A stretch of 64,000 bases of DNA from Acinetobacter colistiniresistens. Its GTDB lineage: Bacteria > Pseudomonadota > Gammaproteobacteria > Pseudomonadales > Moraxellaceae. The DNA lies in contig NZ_KE340378.1 in NCBI RefSeq assembly GCF_000413935.1, positions 371,585 through 435,584 on the forward strand, given 5' to 3'. The notes under the pieces are model-generated. The model saw only the letters and a program-made list of their open reading frames with translations. It did no database searches and was not told the origin of the DNA. Positions 25,614 to 36,106 of this stretch are shown here, piece by piece (the first letter of the stretch is position 1; the number at the start of each line of letters is the position of its first letter). Position numbers and translations under genes: made by a program.

Positions 25614-26297
25614 TTATAACTCAGCCCATTTACGCATGAGATTATGATAAAGATTGGTGAGTTTAATGACTTCGGCATGAGTGTCACCGAGTTGCATACG
25701 CAGATTTTGAATCGTTTGATCTAAGGTAAACAGCATATTCCGATCAGCGTCATCACGCACCATACTTTGCACCCAAAAGAAGGACGCAGTTCGACATCCG
25801 CTACGAATCGCAGTGACTTCATGCAGACTTGATGACGGATAAAGTACCATATCACCCGCAGGTAATTTGGCTTCATGGTAGCCATAAGTATCTTCAATGA
25901 CTAACTCACCCCCTTCATACTCATTCGGTTCAGATAAAAATAGAGTGCAGGAGAGATCTGTACGTAAACGCTCTTTAGTGCCACGAATGCGACGGATTGA
26001 ATTATCGACATGGAAACCAAAAGATTCCTGATTTTCATAACGATTGAAAAGAGGAGGGATAATATCCAGTGGCAGGGCTGCTGAAAGGAAGAGAGGGTGT
26101 TTCCCCAATTCTTCTAAAATAATATTACTTAGATGGTGGGTTAAAGGATGATCTTCAGGCAGTTGCTGATTATTTTTTACTGTGGCAGAGAGGGTGCCTG
26201 CGGTAACTTTGCCATTGGCCCATTCGATTTTATCCATTTCTTCGCGAAAGTACTGAACTTGTTCTTTGCTTAATACATTGGGAATATGATGGATCAC
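25614..26297 (-). CDS. piuC: Fe(II)/2-oxoglutarate-dependent hydroxylase, PiuC/PKHD type
   Basis: 227 residues. PKHD-type hydroxylase with the iron-binding HxD in FGFHVDNSIRRI (about 96-107), the distal His in SSLHEVTAIRSGCR (about 158-171), and the 2-oxoglutarate-binding Arg after it. The N-terminal MIHHIPNVLSKEQV and WANGKVTAGTLS are typical of PiuC. In many Gammaproteobacteria it sits beside a Fiu/PiuA siderophore receptor, as here. Its substrate is not established. The receptor gene lies 103 bp upstream, with two terminator-like hairpins between them. Confidence 0.92.
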   Translation of the reverse strand: MIHHIPNVLSKEQVQYFREEMDKIEWANGKVTAGTLSATVKNNQQLPEDHPLTHHLSNIILEELGKHPLFLSAALPLDIIPPLFNRYENQESFGFHVDNSIRRIRGTKERLRTDLSCTLFLSEPNEYEGGELVIEDTYGYHEAKLPAGDMVLYPSSSLHEVTAIRSGCRTASFFWVQSMVRDDADRNMLFTLDQTIQNLRMQLGDTHAEVIKLTNLYHNLMRKWAEL

Positions 26298-26329
26298 AGT
26301 AAATACCTTGTGGGAAATAATGACTGATA

Positions 26330-26393
26330 AAAAATAGCCTCATTATGAGGCTATTTTTGCAATAAAAGCCATAATTAAATCATGGCTTTTATT
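26330..26393 (-). terminator. Two successive hairpins between the receptor gene and piuC
   Basis: AATAAAAGCCAT/ATGGCTTTTATT (26361-26393), then AAAAATAGCCTCAT/ATGAGGCTATTTTT (26330-26357). Both end in T runs on the minus strand, so most receptor transcripts should stop before piuC. Confidence 0.85.
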
Positions 26394-26400
26394 AAGGGAA

Positions 26401-28701
26401 TTAGTATTTAAAGTTTACAGACAATACTGCGCTGCGGCCTTCTGCTTCAGTCGCATAATGCGCTGCATAGGCTTTAGTGAAGTAGCGTTTATCTGATAAA
26501 TTGTTAATGTTTAACTGTAAGTCAACATTTTTATCTACATTATAACGAGCCATTGCATCGTAGCGAACATAGCCTGGAACCCATTTGGTATTCGCTGCAT
26601 CACCATAGACTCTATCCATAGCCACTGCACCAGCGCCTAAAGTAAGCTGTGGCAAGACTTTATAGGTTGTCCAAAGGGTCGCTGAGTTTTTCGCAACGTT
26701 TTGAACTCGGTTGCCATTGGTTGGGCTTGGTTGATAATTTGGTGCTGTTGCAGTTCCTTTGTTAACAAAGCCAGCATCTACGATTTCACTGTCTAAATAA
26801 GTATAACCTGCTGATACTGCCCATTTATCTGTGAGATTACCATTCGCACCAAGCTCAATACCATCTACGCGTGTTTCACCAATGTTTCTTGTGAAACCAT
26901 CAGTATCCAAAGCACGTGTATTTTCTTTTTCAGTACGGAAAATAGCAGCGGTTAAATTTAATTTATTATTTAATACATCCCATTTAGTGCCAATTTCGTA
27001 TGTTTTAACTTCTTCAGGTTTCAGGTTGTTGATTGCACGAGATTGTTCATCTGTTGTGCTTCGGCCTGGAACGCTAATACCCTCTGAACCATCACCAGCA
27101 TCCACACCTACAGGGTTGGCAGAAGTTGCATAGCTGATATAAATCGCGCCGTTTTCAGCTGGTTTGAAAGTAAGGCCAGCTTGATAGTTGAAGAAATCAT
27201 TGCTTGAACTATATTTTGTTCCAGCTTTGATAAGTGTCGCACCTGAACCCGAATCTTGATTGTATTTCATATCAGTTTCAAATTTGTCCCAACGAACCCC
27301 CAGATCAAGTAACCATTGTGGGGTGATGGTGATGTTATCCAGGACATAAACTGATTGAGTTTTTGAAGTAATATTGGTGACATTCGGATTTGCTTTGATA
27401 TTTCCTAACCATGCATCACCCGAATTAGGATTGTTTAGGCTTGTACACCAGCCATTTGAATTTGCTAATGAACAAGCATTGTTTGCACCACTACCACCGA
27501 TTTTTGCAGTATTTGGATCAGTTACAATATTCGTTCCACGATCAGAATCTTGCTTAGAATATTCAGCGCCCGTATTAAAGCTGTGCTTAAGTGAGCCCGT
27601 ATTAAATTTACCAGTTAATGCAAGCTGATCTGTAAAGGTATCTGTATTGGTTAAATTAGTATTAACTCGACGCCACACTTGACCATTTACAATATTGCCT
27701 TGTGTATCATCTGGTTGAGTCCATAAATAATCGTTTTTAGATTTGCTATAGACTGCTGTATTGCTCAGCGTTAAGTTTTCGGTTAAATCATGTTCTAACT
27801 TGATGGTGCCAATCTGATTTTCTTGTTTTTGAAAATCGCGATCTTTCCAACCATAATAGATACCTTGTTTAACATCTACAGGTTTCCCCGCAGTTGTTTT
27901 CTTAGTCGTATCATATTGATATGGAACACCAGAATCTGGTTCATCATTTGTTTTTAAATAGTAGTAACTCAAGGTCCCACGAGTGGCAGAATCTAAACCG
28001 AAGCTAATACTAGGGGCAATACCTGCACGTTTATATTCAGCACCATCATGTTGTCCCGCTTTTTCATTTTGGTGACCCATTACAACAACACGAGCCGCAA
28101 CACCATTACCGAAATCTTTGTTTCCATCTAAAGTAATACGAGCATAATTGTCTGTACCACCAGAAATAGAGCCTTCTAAAGCATCGCCTTTTTTAGCGAC
28201 TTTAGAAATCATGTTGATGCTACCGCCAGAAGTACCCGCACCACCTAAAGCAGATGCTGAACCTTTAGTTACCTCTACTTGTTCAATTGCAAACATTTCG
28301 CGATTTTGAGAGGTTGAGCTACGAATGCCATCGACATACATTGAACTTTCAGAGTTATAACCGCGAATGAATGGACGGTCACCATTTGGGTTACCACCTT
28401 CACCCGCACCTAGGGTAATGCCAGGAATGGTACGTAAAGCATCACTTAAGGTCGTAACTTGCGTGTCTTCAATCAATTGTTTTGAAATCACTGAAACCGA
28501 TTTTGGTGTATCCAAAAGCGGGGCAACAAATTTGCTGTTTGCAGATTTATCTACTTTGAGACTTTGTTCTTGTTCAGCTTGAGCATGAATTGTTGGGAGT
28601 TGCATAGCTTGGTCTTGTGCAATAGCAGGTACTGCAATCACAGAAAGTGAAGATGCAATTGCAGAAGAAACGAGCTTCTTCCGTGATTTAATAAAAGACA
28701 T
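26401..28701 (-). CDS. TonB-dependent catecholate siderophore receptor, Fiu/PiuA-like
   Basis: 766 residues. Signal peptide ending VIAVPAIAQ, then a plug domain with PLLDTPKSVSVISKQLIEDTQ and RGYNSESSMYVDGIRSS, EVTKGSASALGGAGTSGGSIN, and a C-terminal 22-strand barrel ending VLSVNFKY with the terminal aromatic. The plug text is that of Fiu-type receptors for monocatechol-iron complexes, which also take up siderophore-linked beta-lactams. The companion gene piuC supports this. A Fur-box-like palindrome lies 33 bp upstream of the start. Confidence 0.92.
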   Translation of the reverse strand: MSFIKSRKKLVSSAIASSLSVIAVPAIAQDQAMQLPTIHAQAEQEQSLKVDKSANSKFVAPLLDTPKSVSVISKQLIEDTQVTTLSDALRTIPGITLGAGEGGNPNGDRPFIRGYNSESSMYVDGIRSSTSQNREMFAIEQVEVTKGSASALGGAGTSGGSINMISKVAKKGDALEGSISGGTDNYARITLDGNKDFGNGVAARVVVMGHQNEKAGQHDGAEYKRAGIAPSISFGLDSATRGTLSYYYLKTNDEPDSGVPYQYDTTKKTTAGKPVDVKQGIYYGWKDRDFQKQENQIGTIKLEHDLTENLTLSNTAVYSKSKNDYLWTQPDDTQGNIVNGQVWRRVNTNLTNTDTFTDQLALTGKFNTGSLKHSFNTGAEYSKQDSDRGTNIVTDPNTAKIGGSGANNACSLANSNGWCTSLNNPNSGDAWLGNIKANPNVTNITSKTQSVYVLDNITITPQWLLDLGVRWDKFETDMKYNQDSGSGATLIKAGTKYSSSNDFFNYQAGLTFKPAENGAIYISYATSANPVGVDAGDGSEGISVPGRSTTDEQSRAINNLKPEEVKTYEIGTKWDVLNNKLNLTAAIFRTEKENTRALDTDGFTRNIGETRVDGIELGANGNLTDKWAVSAGYTYLDSEIVDAGFVNKGTATAPNYQPSPTNGNRVQNVAKNSATLWTTYKVLPQLTLGAGAVAMDRVYGDAANTKWVPGYVRYDAMARYNVDKNVDLQLNINNLSDKRYFTKAYAAHYATEAEGRSAVLSVNFKY

Positions 28702-29184
28702 TTGGCACGCCTAAACAGTGTAAAAATTTATGCAAAGAATAATCATTCTTATTTTTATATTCATTTGTTTTGGATTGGTTTTTCCAATTGTTTCTAATTA
28801 TTACAATGGAAACTTTAATAATTTTTTGATCTTTACTGTTTAATATTGTTATTAATTTGTTGATTTTTTTAATTAATCTAATAAAACGATTGTATCTTTA
28901 CTTTTGATTTTTAATTTGGATGGGATGCTACTATTCATTTAAATGAAGCTTAATTGATAATTTTATAAATTAAAACGATGAAGTTTTGAATATCAGTATT
29001 TTATCTTTAATATAGATCAATGTTACCTAAAGACTTTAGTTCTTTACTGGTGATAACTGACATTCTGGTTGTTCGGTTATGAATGGAGATAATGCTTTTT
29101 TTCTTGATGCTTTTAGATTGTCAAGACAGAAACTTGTTGTTTATGAGATGAAGTGTTTAGCAACCAGTACGAATAAAAGAGCAA
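28702..29184. other. AT-rich intergenic region
   Basis: Apart from the Fur-like site at its left end, about 430 bases of very AT-rich DNA with no convincing ORF or RNA. It lies between two minus-strand receptor genes. Confidence 0.5.
28734..28752 (-). promoter_or_regulatory. Fur-box-like site upstream of the Fiu-like receptor
   Basis: AAGAATAATCATTCTT, near-palindromic, with the AATCATT core of the Fur consensus GATAATGATAATCATTATC. Position and the downstream iron-uptake gene support Fur repression. Confidence 0.7.
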
Positions 29185-29212
29185 TAAAAAACCTGCGAGT
29201 GCAGGTTTTTTA
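29185..29212 (-). terminator. Terminator of the FepA/PirA-like receptor gene
   Basis: AAAAAACCTGC-GAGT-GCAGGTTTTTT, 18 nt after the stop. Confidence 0.9.
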
Positions 29213-29230
29213 TTGCTGCTTGCTTATGAC

Positions 29231-31408
29231 TTAGAAATCATAAGAGACAGATAGCCAGAAGTTACGACCTGCAAGGTAGGTGCCTGACATCCCTGAGCCA
29301 ATTACCATATAGTCATAATAAGAGGCAGGATTTCCATTTGAATCAGTATATGAACCATTGCTAGTGAAATCTTTGTCAAGCAGGTTATTCACTGCACCAT
29401 TGAAGCGCAGTTGATCATTCACACTATAGCTTGCACCTAGGTTGAATAAGTTATAACCCTTTAACTTGTTGTTGGTTGCATTGTAAATCAGAGCATCATC
29501 ACCTGTAGTTTGTACGATGTCATAGCGTTTACGCTCAGATTTATACTCATGTTGTAACCATAGATCAAATGCGTCGTTAATATGCCAAGTTGAGGTCATA
29601 TTAAAGGCATTTTTAGGGACATTACTTAGATATGAACCCTTATTTTTACCTTTGGTAATTTCGGTTTCCATATAGGTATATGCAGCTTTGATATCCCATT
29701 CAGGAATAATGCTATAGTTTAAGCTAAGTTCAACGCCTTTGGTTTCAGCCTCATCTGCATTGATTTTCTGTGAAAAAGCATTCTGAGTGATATGTGAACC
29801 ATAACTCACACAACCTGGCTGGTTAGGATTAGTTGCGGAGAAACAGTTCTGTAATGCTGAACCCTCAGTAATTCGATTTTTAATTTTGGTAAAAAATGTG
29901 GTCGTACTCAGATCGAGATTGCCATTGTTATAGTTGAAGCCAAGTTCATAGTTGGTTGACTCTTCAGGTTTTAGGTTTGGCGAACCAACATTAAAGGTGG
30001 TGCCTTGTCCACTAATACTAACAATGCCTTTGTGGAGGTCTTTTGCAGAAGGGGCTTTATAACCTGTGCTCACCCCACCTTTCAACGTAAGATCGTCAGT
30101 TGCATTCCAGACTAAGTATGCACGTGGGCTAAATTGACCACCAAATCCAGAATGGTCTTCATAACGGCCACCAAGGGTAAAGCCGAGGTTGTCGAGGATG
30201 CGCCATTCATCTTCTGCATAGATAGAGAACGAGTCTTTTTTGAATGTCGCGCCAATGCCTGCAATATCATCTGCAATTTTGGCTTCTTTATATTCAGCGC
30301 CAACCGTTAATTTATGATCCGCAATCGGCATCACCACATGTGAATCGGCAACGAAATCAGTATTTTTTAAAGTACGATCCTGACCAGCTGAAGCATTACC
30401 CGGAAATGTATTGCGCGGGATGGTACGCCCAACAGTCTCAGTTTTAGTTTGACTGATATAAGAGTTCCATTGACCAAAGCTATAATCACCGTTATGACCG
30501 ACGGAGATTTGATCGCGTTTAAACTCTAATTCATCTTTATAGCCATTAGCACGTGCAGGCGTATCAAGTGTTCCTAGGCGGTTATCGTCATTTTTATAGG
30601 TTTGGCTTGAGTGAAAACCATCAACCCAAAAATTATTTTGCTCATTTAATTTAAAGGATAGTTTGCCACCTACATCGTAGATATCAGCTTCGCTTGGGCG
30701 TGGGTCACGACCAGAAGTACCAGGAATTCGTTCAGATTTTTGACGATCTAAGTAAGAACCACGAAGTTGTACACCTAGTTTATCTTGAATAATCGGGCCA
30801 TTGACCACGACGCTGGTTTTCCATGAATCGGCTTCGCCACCATGTTCCATGACATTGCCACTGACGGTGACATTACCATTCCATTCGTTGCTAATTTTCT
30901 TGGTAATAATGTTAATTACACCGCCCATAGCTTCTGAACCATAGCGTGTTGCCATTGGTCCACGAATGACTTCAATTCTTTCGATAGACGCGAGTGGAGG
31001 TAAGAAACCATTTGCAGACTCACCAAAACCATTTGGGGTGACATCTGAAGAGGTGGTTTGGCGACGGCCATCAATCAGAATCAGGCTGTATTCACTGCCT
31101 AAGCCACGCATTTTAATATTTAAACCAGATGTTTTTCCAATACCATCACGGATATCAATACCCGGAACATCTACAAGTAGATCGGCAATGCTAGTTGCAT
31201 TTTTCTTTTCAATATCTTCTTTCGTCACCACACTAATCGAAGCAGGCGCATTTTTAATATCTTGTTCAAATCCAGCGGCTGATACCACAATGGTTGCAAG
31301 CTGGTGTGTATTGGTATTTTCAGGTGCTATCGTTGTATCTGCAAAAGCTGATGTGGTCATTGCCCCAAGTAATGCGAATGAAAGGGGGTGCAAATTAAAT
31401 TTACTCAT
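29231..31408 (-). CDS. TonB-dependent receptor, FepA/PirA-like ferric-catecholate type
   Basis: 725 residues. Signal peptide MSKFNLHPLSFALLGAMTTSAFA; plug with IVVSAAGFEQDIKNAPASISVV, IDGRRQTTSSDVTPNG and IERIEVIRGPMATRYGSEAMGGVINIITKK; a barrel with TLKGGVSTGYKAPSAKDLH; and the C-terminal NFWLSVSYDF ending in Phe. The plug pattern is that of FepA/BfrA/PirA and CirA-like receptors. The exact ferric siderophore is not readable. Upstream lies a perfect TGATAA/TTATCA palindrome, a Fur-type operator. Together with the Fiu-like receptor and piuC it makes an iron-acquisition block. Confidence 0.9.
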   Translation of the reverse strand: MSKFNLHPLSFALLGAMTTSAFADTTIAPENTNTHQLATIVVSAAGFEQDIKNAPASISVVTKEDIEKKNATSIADLLVDVPGIDIRDGIGKTSGLNIKMRGLGSEYSLILIDGRRQTTSSDVTPNGFGESANGFLPPLASIERIEVIRGPMATRYGSEAMGGVINIITKKISNEWNGNVTVSGNVMEHGGEADSWKTSVVVNGPIIQDKLGVQLRGSYLDRQKSERIPGTSGRDPRPSEADIYDVGGKLSFKLNEQNNFWVDGFHSSQTYKNDDNRLGTLDTPARANGYKDELEFKRDQISVGHNGDYSFGQWNSYISQTKTETVGRTIPRNTFPGNASAGQDRTLKNTDFVADSHVVMPIADHKLTVGAEYKEAKIADDIAGIGATFKKDSFSIYAEDEWRILDNLGFTLGGRYEDHSGFGGQFSPRAYLVWNATDDLTLKGGVSTGYKAPSAKDLHKGIVSISGQGTTFNVGSPNLKPEESTNYELGFNYNNGNLDLSTTTFFTKIKNRITEGSALQNCFSATNPNQPGCVSYGSHITQNAFSQKINADEAETKGVELSLNYSIIPEWDIKAAYTYMETEITKGKNKGSYLSNVPKNAFNMTSTWHINDAFDLWLQHEYKSERKRYDIVQTTGDDALIYNATNNKLKGYNLFNLGASYSVNDQLRFNGAVNNLLDKDFTSNGSYTDSNGNPASYYDYMVIGSGMSGTYLAGRNFWLSVSYDF

Positions 31409-31470
31409 AACTAGAGTTCCAAAGCTGGACGAGAAAAAAGAAACAAATGCTCAAAAACAGCGCAAAGTAT

Positions 31471-31490
31471 AGTGATAATACTTATCATTA
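31471..31490 (-). promoter_or_regulatory. Fur-box-like site upstream of the FepA/PirA-like receptor
   Basis: TGATAA-TAC-TTATCA, a perfect inverted repeat matching the centre of the Fur consensus, 63 bp upstream of the receptor start. Confidence 0.8.
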
Positions 31491-31656
31491 ACAACAAAAG
31501 ATAACATTTGTTTTAAGATTGTTTTAAGAAAACTATGGTTTTCGATAAAATGAGAAATATATGTGCTTTTTTAGCATCCGATTTTGTATATCCAGAAAGT
31601 TGTCATATAATGTGGCACTTTAAAAATTGTTATTACTAACTAATATCGAGGAAGCC

Positions 31657-32988
31657 ATGCAAGTAACGACTGAAGCGGTTTCGGGCGTTGCCCGTCGTTT
31701 AAATGTTTCTGTACCGACGAGCCGTGTTAACGAGCAGTTTGAAGCTCGCTTACAACGCACTGCCAAAACTGTGAAGATCAACGGCTTCCGTCCAGGTAAA
31801 GTGCCTTTGAATGTTGTTCGCCGTGAATATGGTGCGAGCATTTATCAAGAAGTTGTGAATGACATCATTCGTGATACTGTATTTGAAGCAATTCAACAAG
31901 AAAAAATCAATGCGGTCGGTATGCCGAACATTGAGAAAGTTGAAAACAAAGATGATGCTTTAGTTTTTGAAGCGACTGTTGAAGTTTATCCAGAAGTAGA
32001 AGTGAAAGCTTTTGCTGATCTAGAAGTTGAACGTAAATCATCAGAAATCAACGACAAAGACGTTGATGTGATGATCGAAAACTTGCAAAAACAACGTCAA
32101 ACTTGGGCTGTAACCAAAGGTATGGCGAAGAAAGACATGCAAGTAACTTTCGACTTCGAAGGTACTGTTGATGGTGAGAAGTTTGAAGGCGGCGCTGCTG
32201 AAGACTTTAAATTGGTACTTGGTTCAGGTCGTATGATCCCAGGTTTTGAAGACGGTATCGTTGGTATGAAAGCTGGCGAAGAGAAAGTGATTGATGTAAC
32301 TTTCCCTGAAGATTACCAAGCTGAAAACTTGGCGGGTAAAGCGGCTCAATTCAAAATCACTGTGAAGCAAGTTGAAAAAGCAAAACTTCCTGAGATTGAT
32401 GCTGAATTCTTAAAAATCTTTGGTTTGACTGAAGAAGAAGGCGTAGACAAGTTAAAAGCTGATGTTCGTAAGAATATGGAACGTGAAGTTCGCAACGGTC
32501 TTCGTAACCAAGTTAAACAAGCTGCATTTGATGCGCTTGTTGCTGCAAACGAAATTGAAGTTCCAGCTTCAATGGTTGCTCAAGAAGTTGACCGTCAACG
32601 TCAGCAAATGATCCAGCAGTTCACTCAACAGTTTGGTGCTCAAGGTGCAGGCGCATTTGACAGCAGCATGCTTCCAGATGAGTTGTTCAAAGAACAAGCT
32701 GAAAAATCAGTTAAGCTTGGTGTGTTGGTCAGCAAAGTATTGGCTGACGCTAAACTTGAAGTTGACCAAGCACGTGTTGATGCTTACATCGATGACATGG
32801 CTTCTTCTTATGAAGACCCAACAGAAGTTGTTGAATACTTCAAAAATGACAAACAACAACGTGCTCAAATCGAAGCAGTTGTGTTAGAAGACCAAGTGGT
32901 TGATCACATCTTAGCTGCAGCTAAAGTAAAAGATGTTGCGATCAGCTATGAAGACTTATTAAAAGAGCAACAAGCTCGTCGTGGCTAA
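31657..32988 (+). CDS. tig: Trigger factor (ribosome-bound chaperone, PPIase)
   Basis: 443 residues from ATG 31657, preceded by GAGGAA at 5 nt; the longer frame adds ten upstream residues that include this SD. Domains: N-terminal ribosome-binding domain with the signature [17 protein letters not shown] (about 44-60), a central FKBP-type PPIase domain (about 150-235, [26 protein letters not shown]), and the C-terminal helical chaperone arms. It assists folding of nascent chains. It is followed by its own terminator and by clpP-clpX, the usual gene order. Confidence 0.97.
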   Translation: MQVTTEAVSGVARRLNVSVPTSRVNEQFEARLQRTAKTVKINGFRPGKVPLNVVRREYGASIYQEVVNDIIRDTVFEAIQQEKINAVGMPNIEKVENKDDALVFEATVEVYPEVEVKAFADLEVERKSSEINDKDVDVMIENLQKQRQTWAVTKGMAKKDMQVTFDFEGTVDGEKFEGGAAEDFKLVLGSGRMIPGFEDGIVGMKAGEEKVIDVTFPEDYQAENLAGKAAQFKITVKQVEKAKLPEIDAEFLKIFGLTEEEGVDKLKADVRKNMEREVRNGLRNQVKQAAFDALVAANEIEVPASMVAQEVDRQRQQMIQQFTQQFGAQGAGAFDSSMLPDELFKEQAEKSVKLGVLVSKVLADAKLEVDQARVDAYIDDMASSYEDPTEVVEYFKNDKQQRAQIEAVVLEDQVVDHILAAAKVKDVAISYEDLLKEQQARRG

Positions 32989-33008
32989 GCTTTTAAAAGT
33001 TGATTAAA

Positions 33009-33037
33009 GAAAAAGGCGCTTAATGCGCCTTTTTCTT
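33009..33037 (+). terminator. Terminator of tig
   Basis: AAAAAGGCGC-TTAAT-GCGCCTTTTTCTT, 20 nt after the tig stop. Confidence 0.88.
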
Positions 33038-33256
33038 TAGAAGAAGAGCGCGTGCCTTCATATCTTTTGTGAGATGCAAAAGCATTCATGTCAGGTCTTC
33101 AAACCCTCTGTTATGAAAGTGTTAATTTAATTCGAAATTGCCAGATTTTAGTCTAAATAATCGAATATTTCAGATTGAACCTTTTGCAATTTCATTGATT
33201 ATCCCTCATATTGTTGGCATAGATCGAGTCACAATAATTTAGGAATAAGTAAACGT

Positions 33257-33862
33257 ATGTATGTTCCAACAATTGAAAATGCTTTAGTTCCTGTTGTCGT
33301 TGAACAATCATCTCGTGGTGAGCGTTCATTTGATATTTATTCACGTCTATTACGTGAGCGTGTTATTTTTCTAACGGGTGAAGTTGAAGATAACATGGCG
33401 AACTTAATCGTTGCGCAGATGTTATTCTTAGAAGCAGAAAATCCAGAAAAAGATATCCATCTCTATATTAATTCACCAGGTGGTTCTGTGACTGCAGGTA
33501 TGGCGATTTATGACACCATGCAGTTTATCAAACCTGATGTTGTAACTTATTGCATGGGACAGGCAGCATCAATGGGTGCATTCTTATTGAATGCAGGCGC
33601 AAAAGGCAAACGTTACTGCCTAGAAAATGCACGTGTCATGATTCACCAACCATTAGGTGGTTTCCGTGGTCAGGCATCTGATATTGAGATTCACGCACGT
33701 GAAATTCTGTTTATCAAAGAGCGTTTAAATCGTTTGATGGCTGAACACAGTGGCCAAGATTATGAAACGGTTGCGCGTGACACAGATCGTGACAATTTCA
33801 TGACTGCACAAGCAGCCAAAGAATATGGTTTAGTTGACCAGGTACTAAGCAAACGTCCGTAA
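33257..33862 (+). CDS. clpP: ATP-dependent Clp protease proteolytic subunit
   Basis: 201 residues. Catalytic Ser105 in [11 protein letters not shown] and His130 in MIHQPLGG; the Asp of the triad lies further on. It forms the double-heptamer peptidase that works with ClpX or ClpA. clpX follows 41 nt downstream, so they are probably cotranscribed from a promoter in the 268 bp after tig. Confidence 0.97.
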   Translation: MYVPTIENALVPVVVEQSSRGERSFDIYSRLLRERVIFLTGEVEDNMANLIVAQMLFLEAENPEKDIHLYINSPGGSVTAGMAIYDTMQFIKPDVVTYCMGQAASMGAFLLNAGAKGKRYCLENARVMIHQPLGGFRGQASDIEIHAREILFIKERLNRLMAEHSGQDYETVARDTDRDNFMTAQAAKEYGLVDQVLSKRP

Positions 33863-33903
33863 TTTTTAGGGCCTAAGTTTAAGATTTAAGTTGTGGAGTA
33901 AAT

Positions 33904-35214
33904 ATGTCCGAACATCCTCAAGGACAAAAACATTGTTCATTTTGTGGTAAAACGCAATCTGAAGTTGGAAAGCTGATTGCAGGTGAGGACGCATATATTT
34001 GTAATGAGTGTGTAGATGTCTGCTTGGACTTGGTTCAAACCAGTCAACAAGTTGAAGCTGGCGATTGGGCAACCAAAGCCTTGCCGAAACCACATGAAAT
34101 ACGTGCTGCCTTAGACCAATATGTGATTGGGCAAGATGTTGCGAAGAAAACCTTATCGGTTGCAGTATATAACCACTATAAACGTTTGAAAGTGGGTCAG
34201 TCGACTCATGGGCATCAAGAGATTGAAATTGCAAAAAGTAATATTTTGCTGATTGGACCTACAGGTTCAGGTAAAACATTATTGGCGCAAACACTGGCTC
34301 GTTTGCTCGATGTTCCATTTGCGATGGCAGATGCCACCACTTTAACCGAAGCAGGTTATGTCGGTGAAGATGTTGAAAACATCGTGCAAAAGTTATTGCA
34401 AAAAGCGGATTACGATGTAGAGAAAGCACAAAAAGGCATTATCTACATTGATGAGATTGATAAGATTACCCGTAAATCTGAAAATCCATCGATTACCCGT
34501 GATGTGTCAGGCGAAGGCGTACAACAAGCATTATTGAAAATGATTGAAGGTACGGTTGCGTCTATTCCACCACAAGGTGGTCGTAAGCACCCACAGCAAG
34601 AATTCATCCAAATCGATACAGCCAATATCCTGTTCATTTGTGGTGGTGCGTTCTCTGGTCTGGAAAAAATTGTCCAACAGCGTCAAGAGAAAGGTGGGAT
34701 TGGTTTTACCGCAGATGTGAAGAATAAAGATGACAGTAAAAAAGTCTCTGAATTGTTCCGTCAGGTAGAAGCAACAGACTTGGTTAAATTTGGTTTGATT
34801 CCAGAATTTATTGGTCGTTTGCCTGTGATTGCGACATTAGAAGAGCTGGATGAAGAAGCCTTGATGCAGATTCTGACAGAACCTAAAAATGCATTAACAC
34901 GCCAGTATCAATATCTGTTTACCATGGAAAATGTAGATCTGGTCTTTGATGAGTCTGCGTTACGTGCAGTGGCGAAAAAAGCGCTTGACCGTAATACAGG
35001 GGCACGTGGTTTACGTTCAATTCTGGAAAATGTATTACTGGAAACCATGTATGACTTACCAAGTCGTACCGATGTTGGAACCGTGATTGTGGATGAAGCT
35101 GTGATTAATGGTACAGCGAAACCAACATTTAAAGCAGAGCGTTTACCACAGGTTGGTACGCCAGAACTGATTGAAAAGAAGGATTTGAAGGTGGTTGATT
35201 CTAAATCGGCTTAA
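33904..35214 (+). CDS. clpX: ATP-dependent Clp protease ATP-binding subunit ClpX
   Basis: 436 residues. The N-terminal zinc-binding domain has Cys11, Cys14, Cys33 and Cys36 ([14 protein letters not shown]). The AAA+ core has Walker A GPTGSGKT at 118-125, Walker [11 protein letters not shown], and the GYVGEDVEN pore-loop region. The C-terminal domain contains [10 protein letters not shown]. It unfolds tagged substrates and feeds them to ClpP. Second gene of the clpPX unit, with a terminator after it. Confidence 0.97.
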   Translation: MSEHPQGQKHCSFCGKTQSEVGKLIAGEDAYICNECVDVCLDLVQTSQQVEAGDWATKALPKPHEIRAALDQYVIGQDVAKKTLSVAVYNHYKRLKVGQSTHGHQEIEIAKSNILLIGPTGSGKTLLAQTLARLLDVPFAMADATTLTEAGYVGEDVENIVQKLLQKADYDVEKAQKGIIYIDEIDKITRKSENPSITRDVSGEGVQQALLKMIEGTVASIPPQGGRKHPQQEFIQIDTANILFICGGAFSGLEKIVQQRQEKGGIGFTADVKNKDDSKKVSELFRQVEATDLVKFGLIPEFIGRLPVIATLEELDEEALMQILTEPKNALTRQYQYLFTMENVDLVFDESALRAVAKKALDRNTGARGLRSILENVLLETMYDLPSRTDVGTVIVDEAVINGTAKPTFKAERLPQVGTPELIEKKDLKVVDSKSA

Positions 35215-35227
35215 TTCTCATTCATCT

Positions 35228-35266
35228 AAAAAAGCATGAAAGGCTTGGCTTTTCATGCTTTTTTTA
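35228..35266 (+). terminator. Terminator of clpX
   Basis: AAAAAGCATGAAA-AGGCTTGGC-TTTTCATGCTTTTTTT. Confidence 0.9.
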
Positions 35267-35367
35267 TTTGCAATTAGGCGTTGAGGTGTTAATCTTAAAA
35301 AATTGAAAAAATCCGCATAGTTTTGCGCAGTTAAAAATAAATCCAAGAAAACGCCTTGAGGGATGTC

Positions 35368-36084
35368 ATGCGTTATTTAATATTGTCATTATGTTGTGCA
35401 GGGGTGTTGGCTGGCTGTCAAAGTCATAAGACAGTTGAAGAAAAACCAACCGCACTGACAGCAACACTACCATCTGTTGATACAGCAAAAGAACCAGGTT
35501 TATTGGATCAATATCATGTCGGTGGTTTCAGCGTCGGTGGTTGGGTCAATCAGAAATTAGGCCAATATTACGCACCAATCAAACCACAAAATGAACAAGC
35601 TGCGATCGTTTATCTGTATCGTCCCGATACCCGTTGGAATCGTCAGGAAATTGCAGCAGCCAATTTATTTATTAATGGTCATCGTATTCCAAGCCTGTTA
35701 CATAATCACTATTATTGGCTGGAACTTCCTGCGGGCACCTATCGTCTGAGTGTGAGTCGTCCACTGGTGGGACTGCATTTTCAAAAGCCAAAATATTTAG
35801 ACTTTACTGTGGATGCTGCACAAACCTATTTCATTAAATATGATGAAGAAAATAAGATTTCACGCAGTGAACACACAGGTCCTTTTATGATTACACCTGA
35901 AAAAGTGGCACATCAGGAGATCGCGTTTACTCGTTTAAAATCATCGAGCTATAATTTCGTGGCACAAGATGCTTCAGGTAAGGTACGTTCTAAACCACAA
36001 GAATTAAAGCCAGCCAGATATGATGAGAAATCAGAAGTACATTTGGTGAAACCGTTTAAACTTTGGAATCCTTTGACTTGGTAA
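35368..36084 (+). CDS. Lipoprotein, DUF2846-like
   Basis: 238 residues from ATG 35368 (GAGGG 6-8 nt upstream); the frame's earlier ATG adds only four residues. Lipoprotein signal MRYLILSLCCAGVLAGC with the lipobox LAGC. The middle part (AAIVYLYRPDTRWNRQEIAAANLFINGHRI, then YYWLELPAGTYRLSVS) is the pattern of DUF2846-type beta-sandwich lipoproteins. Function unknown. It is convergent with the following gene, and no terminator is visible between them. Confidence 0.82.
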   Translation: MRYLILSLCCAGVLAGCQSHKTVEEKPTALTATLPSVDTAKEPGLLDQYHVGGFSVGGWVNQKLGQYYAPIKPQNEQAAIVYLYRPDTRWNRQEIAAANLFINGHRIPSLLHNHYYWLELPAGTYRLSVSRPLVGLHFQKPKYLDFTVDAAQTYFIKYDEENKISRSEHTGPFMITPEKVAHQEIAFTRLKSSSYNFVAQDASGKVRSKPQELKPARYDEKSEVHLVKPFKLWNPLTW

Positions 36085-36106
36085 TCACCATCAAGAAAAG
36101 AGCAGT

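Noticed and set aside
27374..27628. Plus-strand ORF inside the Fiu-like receptor gene
   Set aside because: Antisense shadow of a well-supported receptor gene, with no SD or family pattern.
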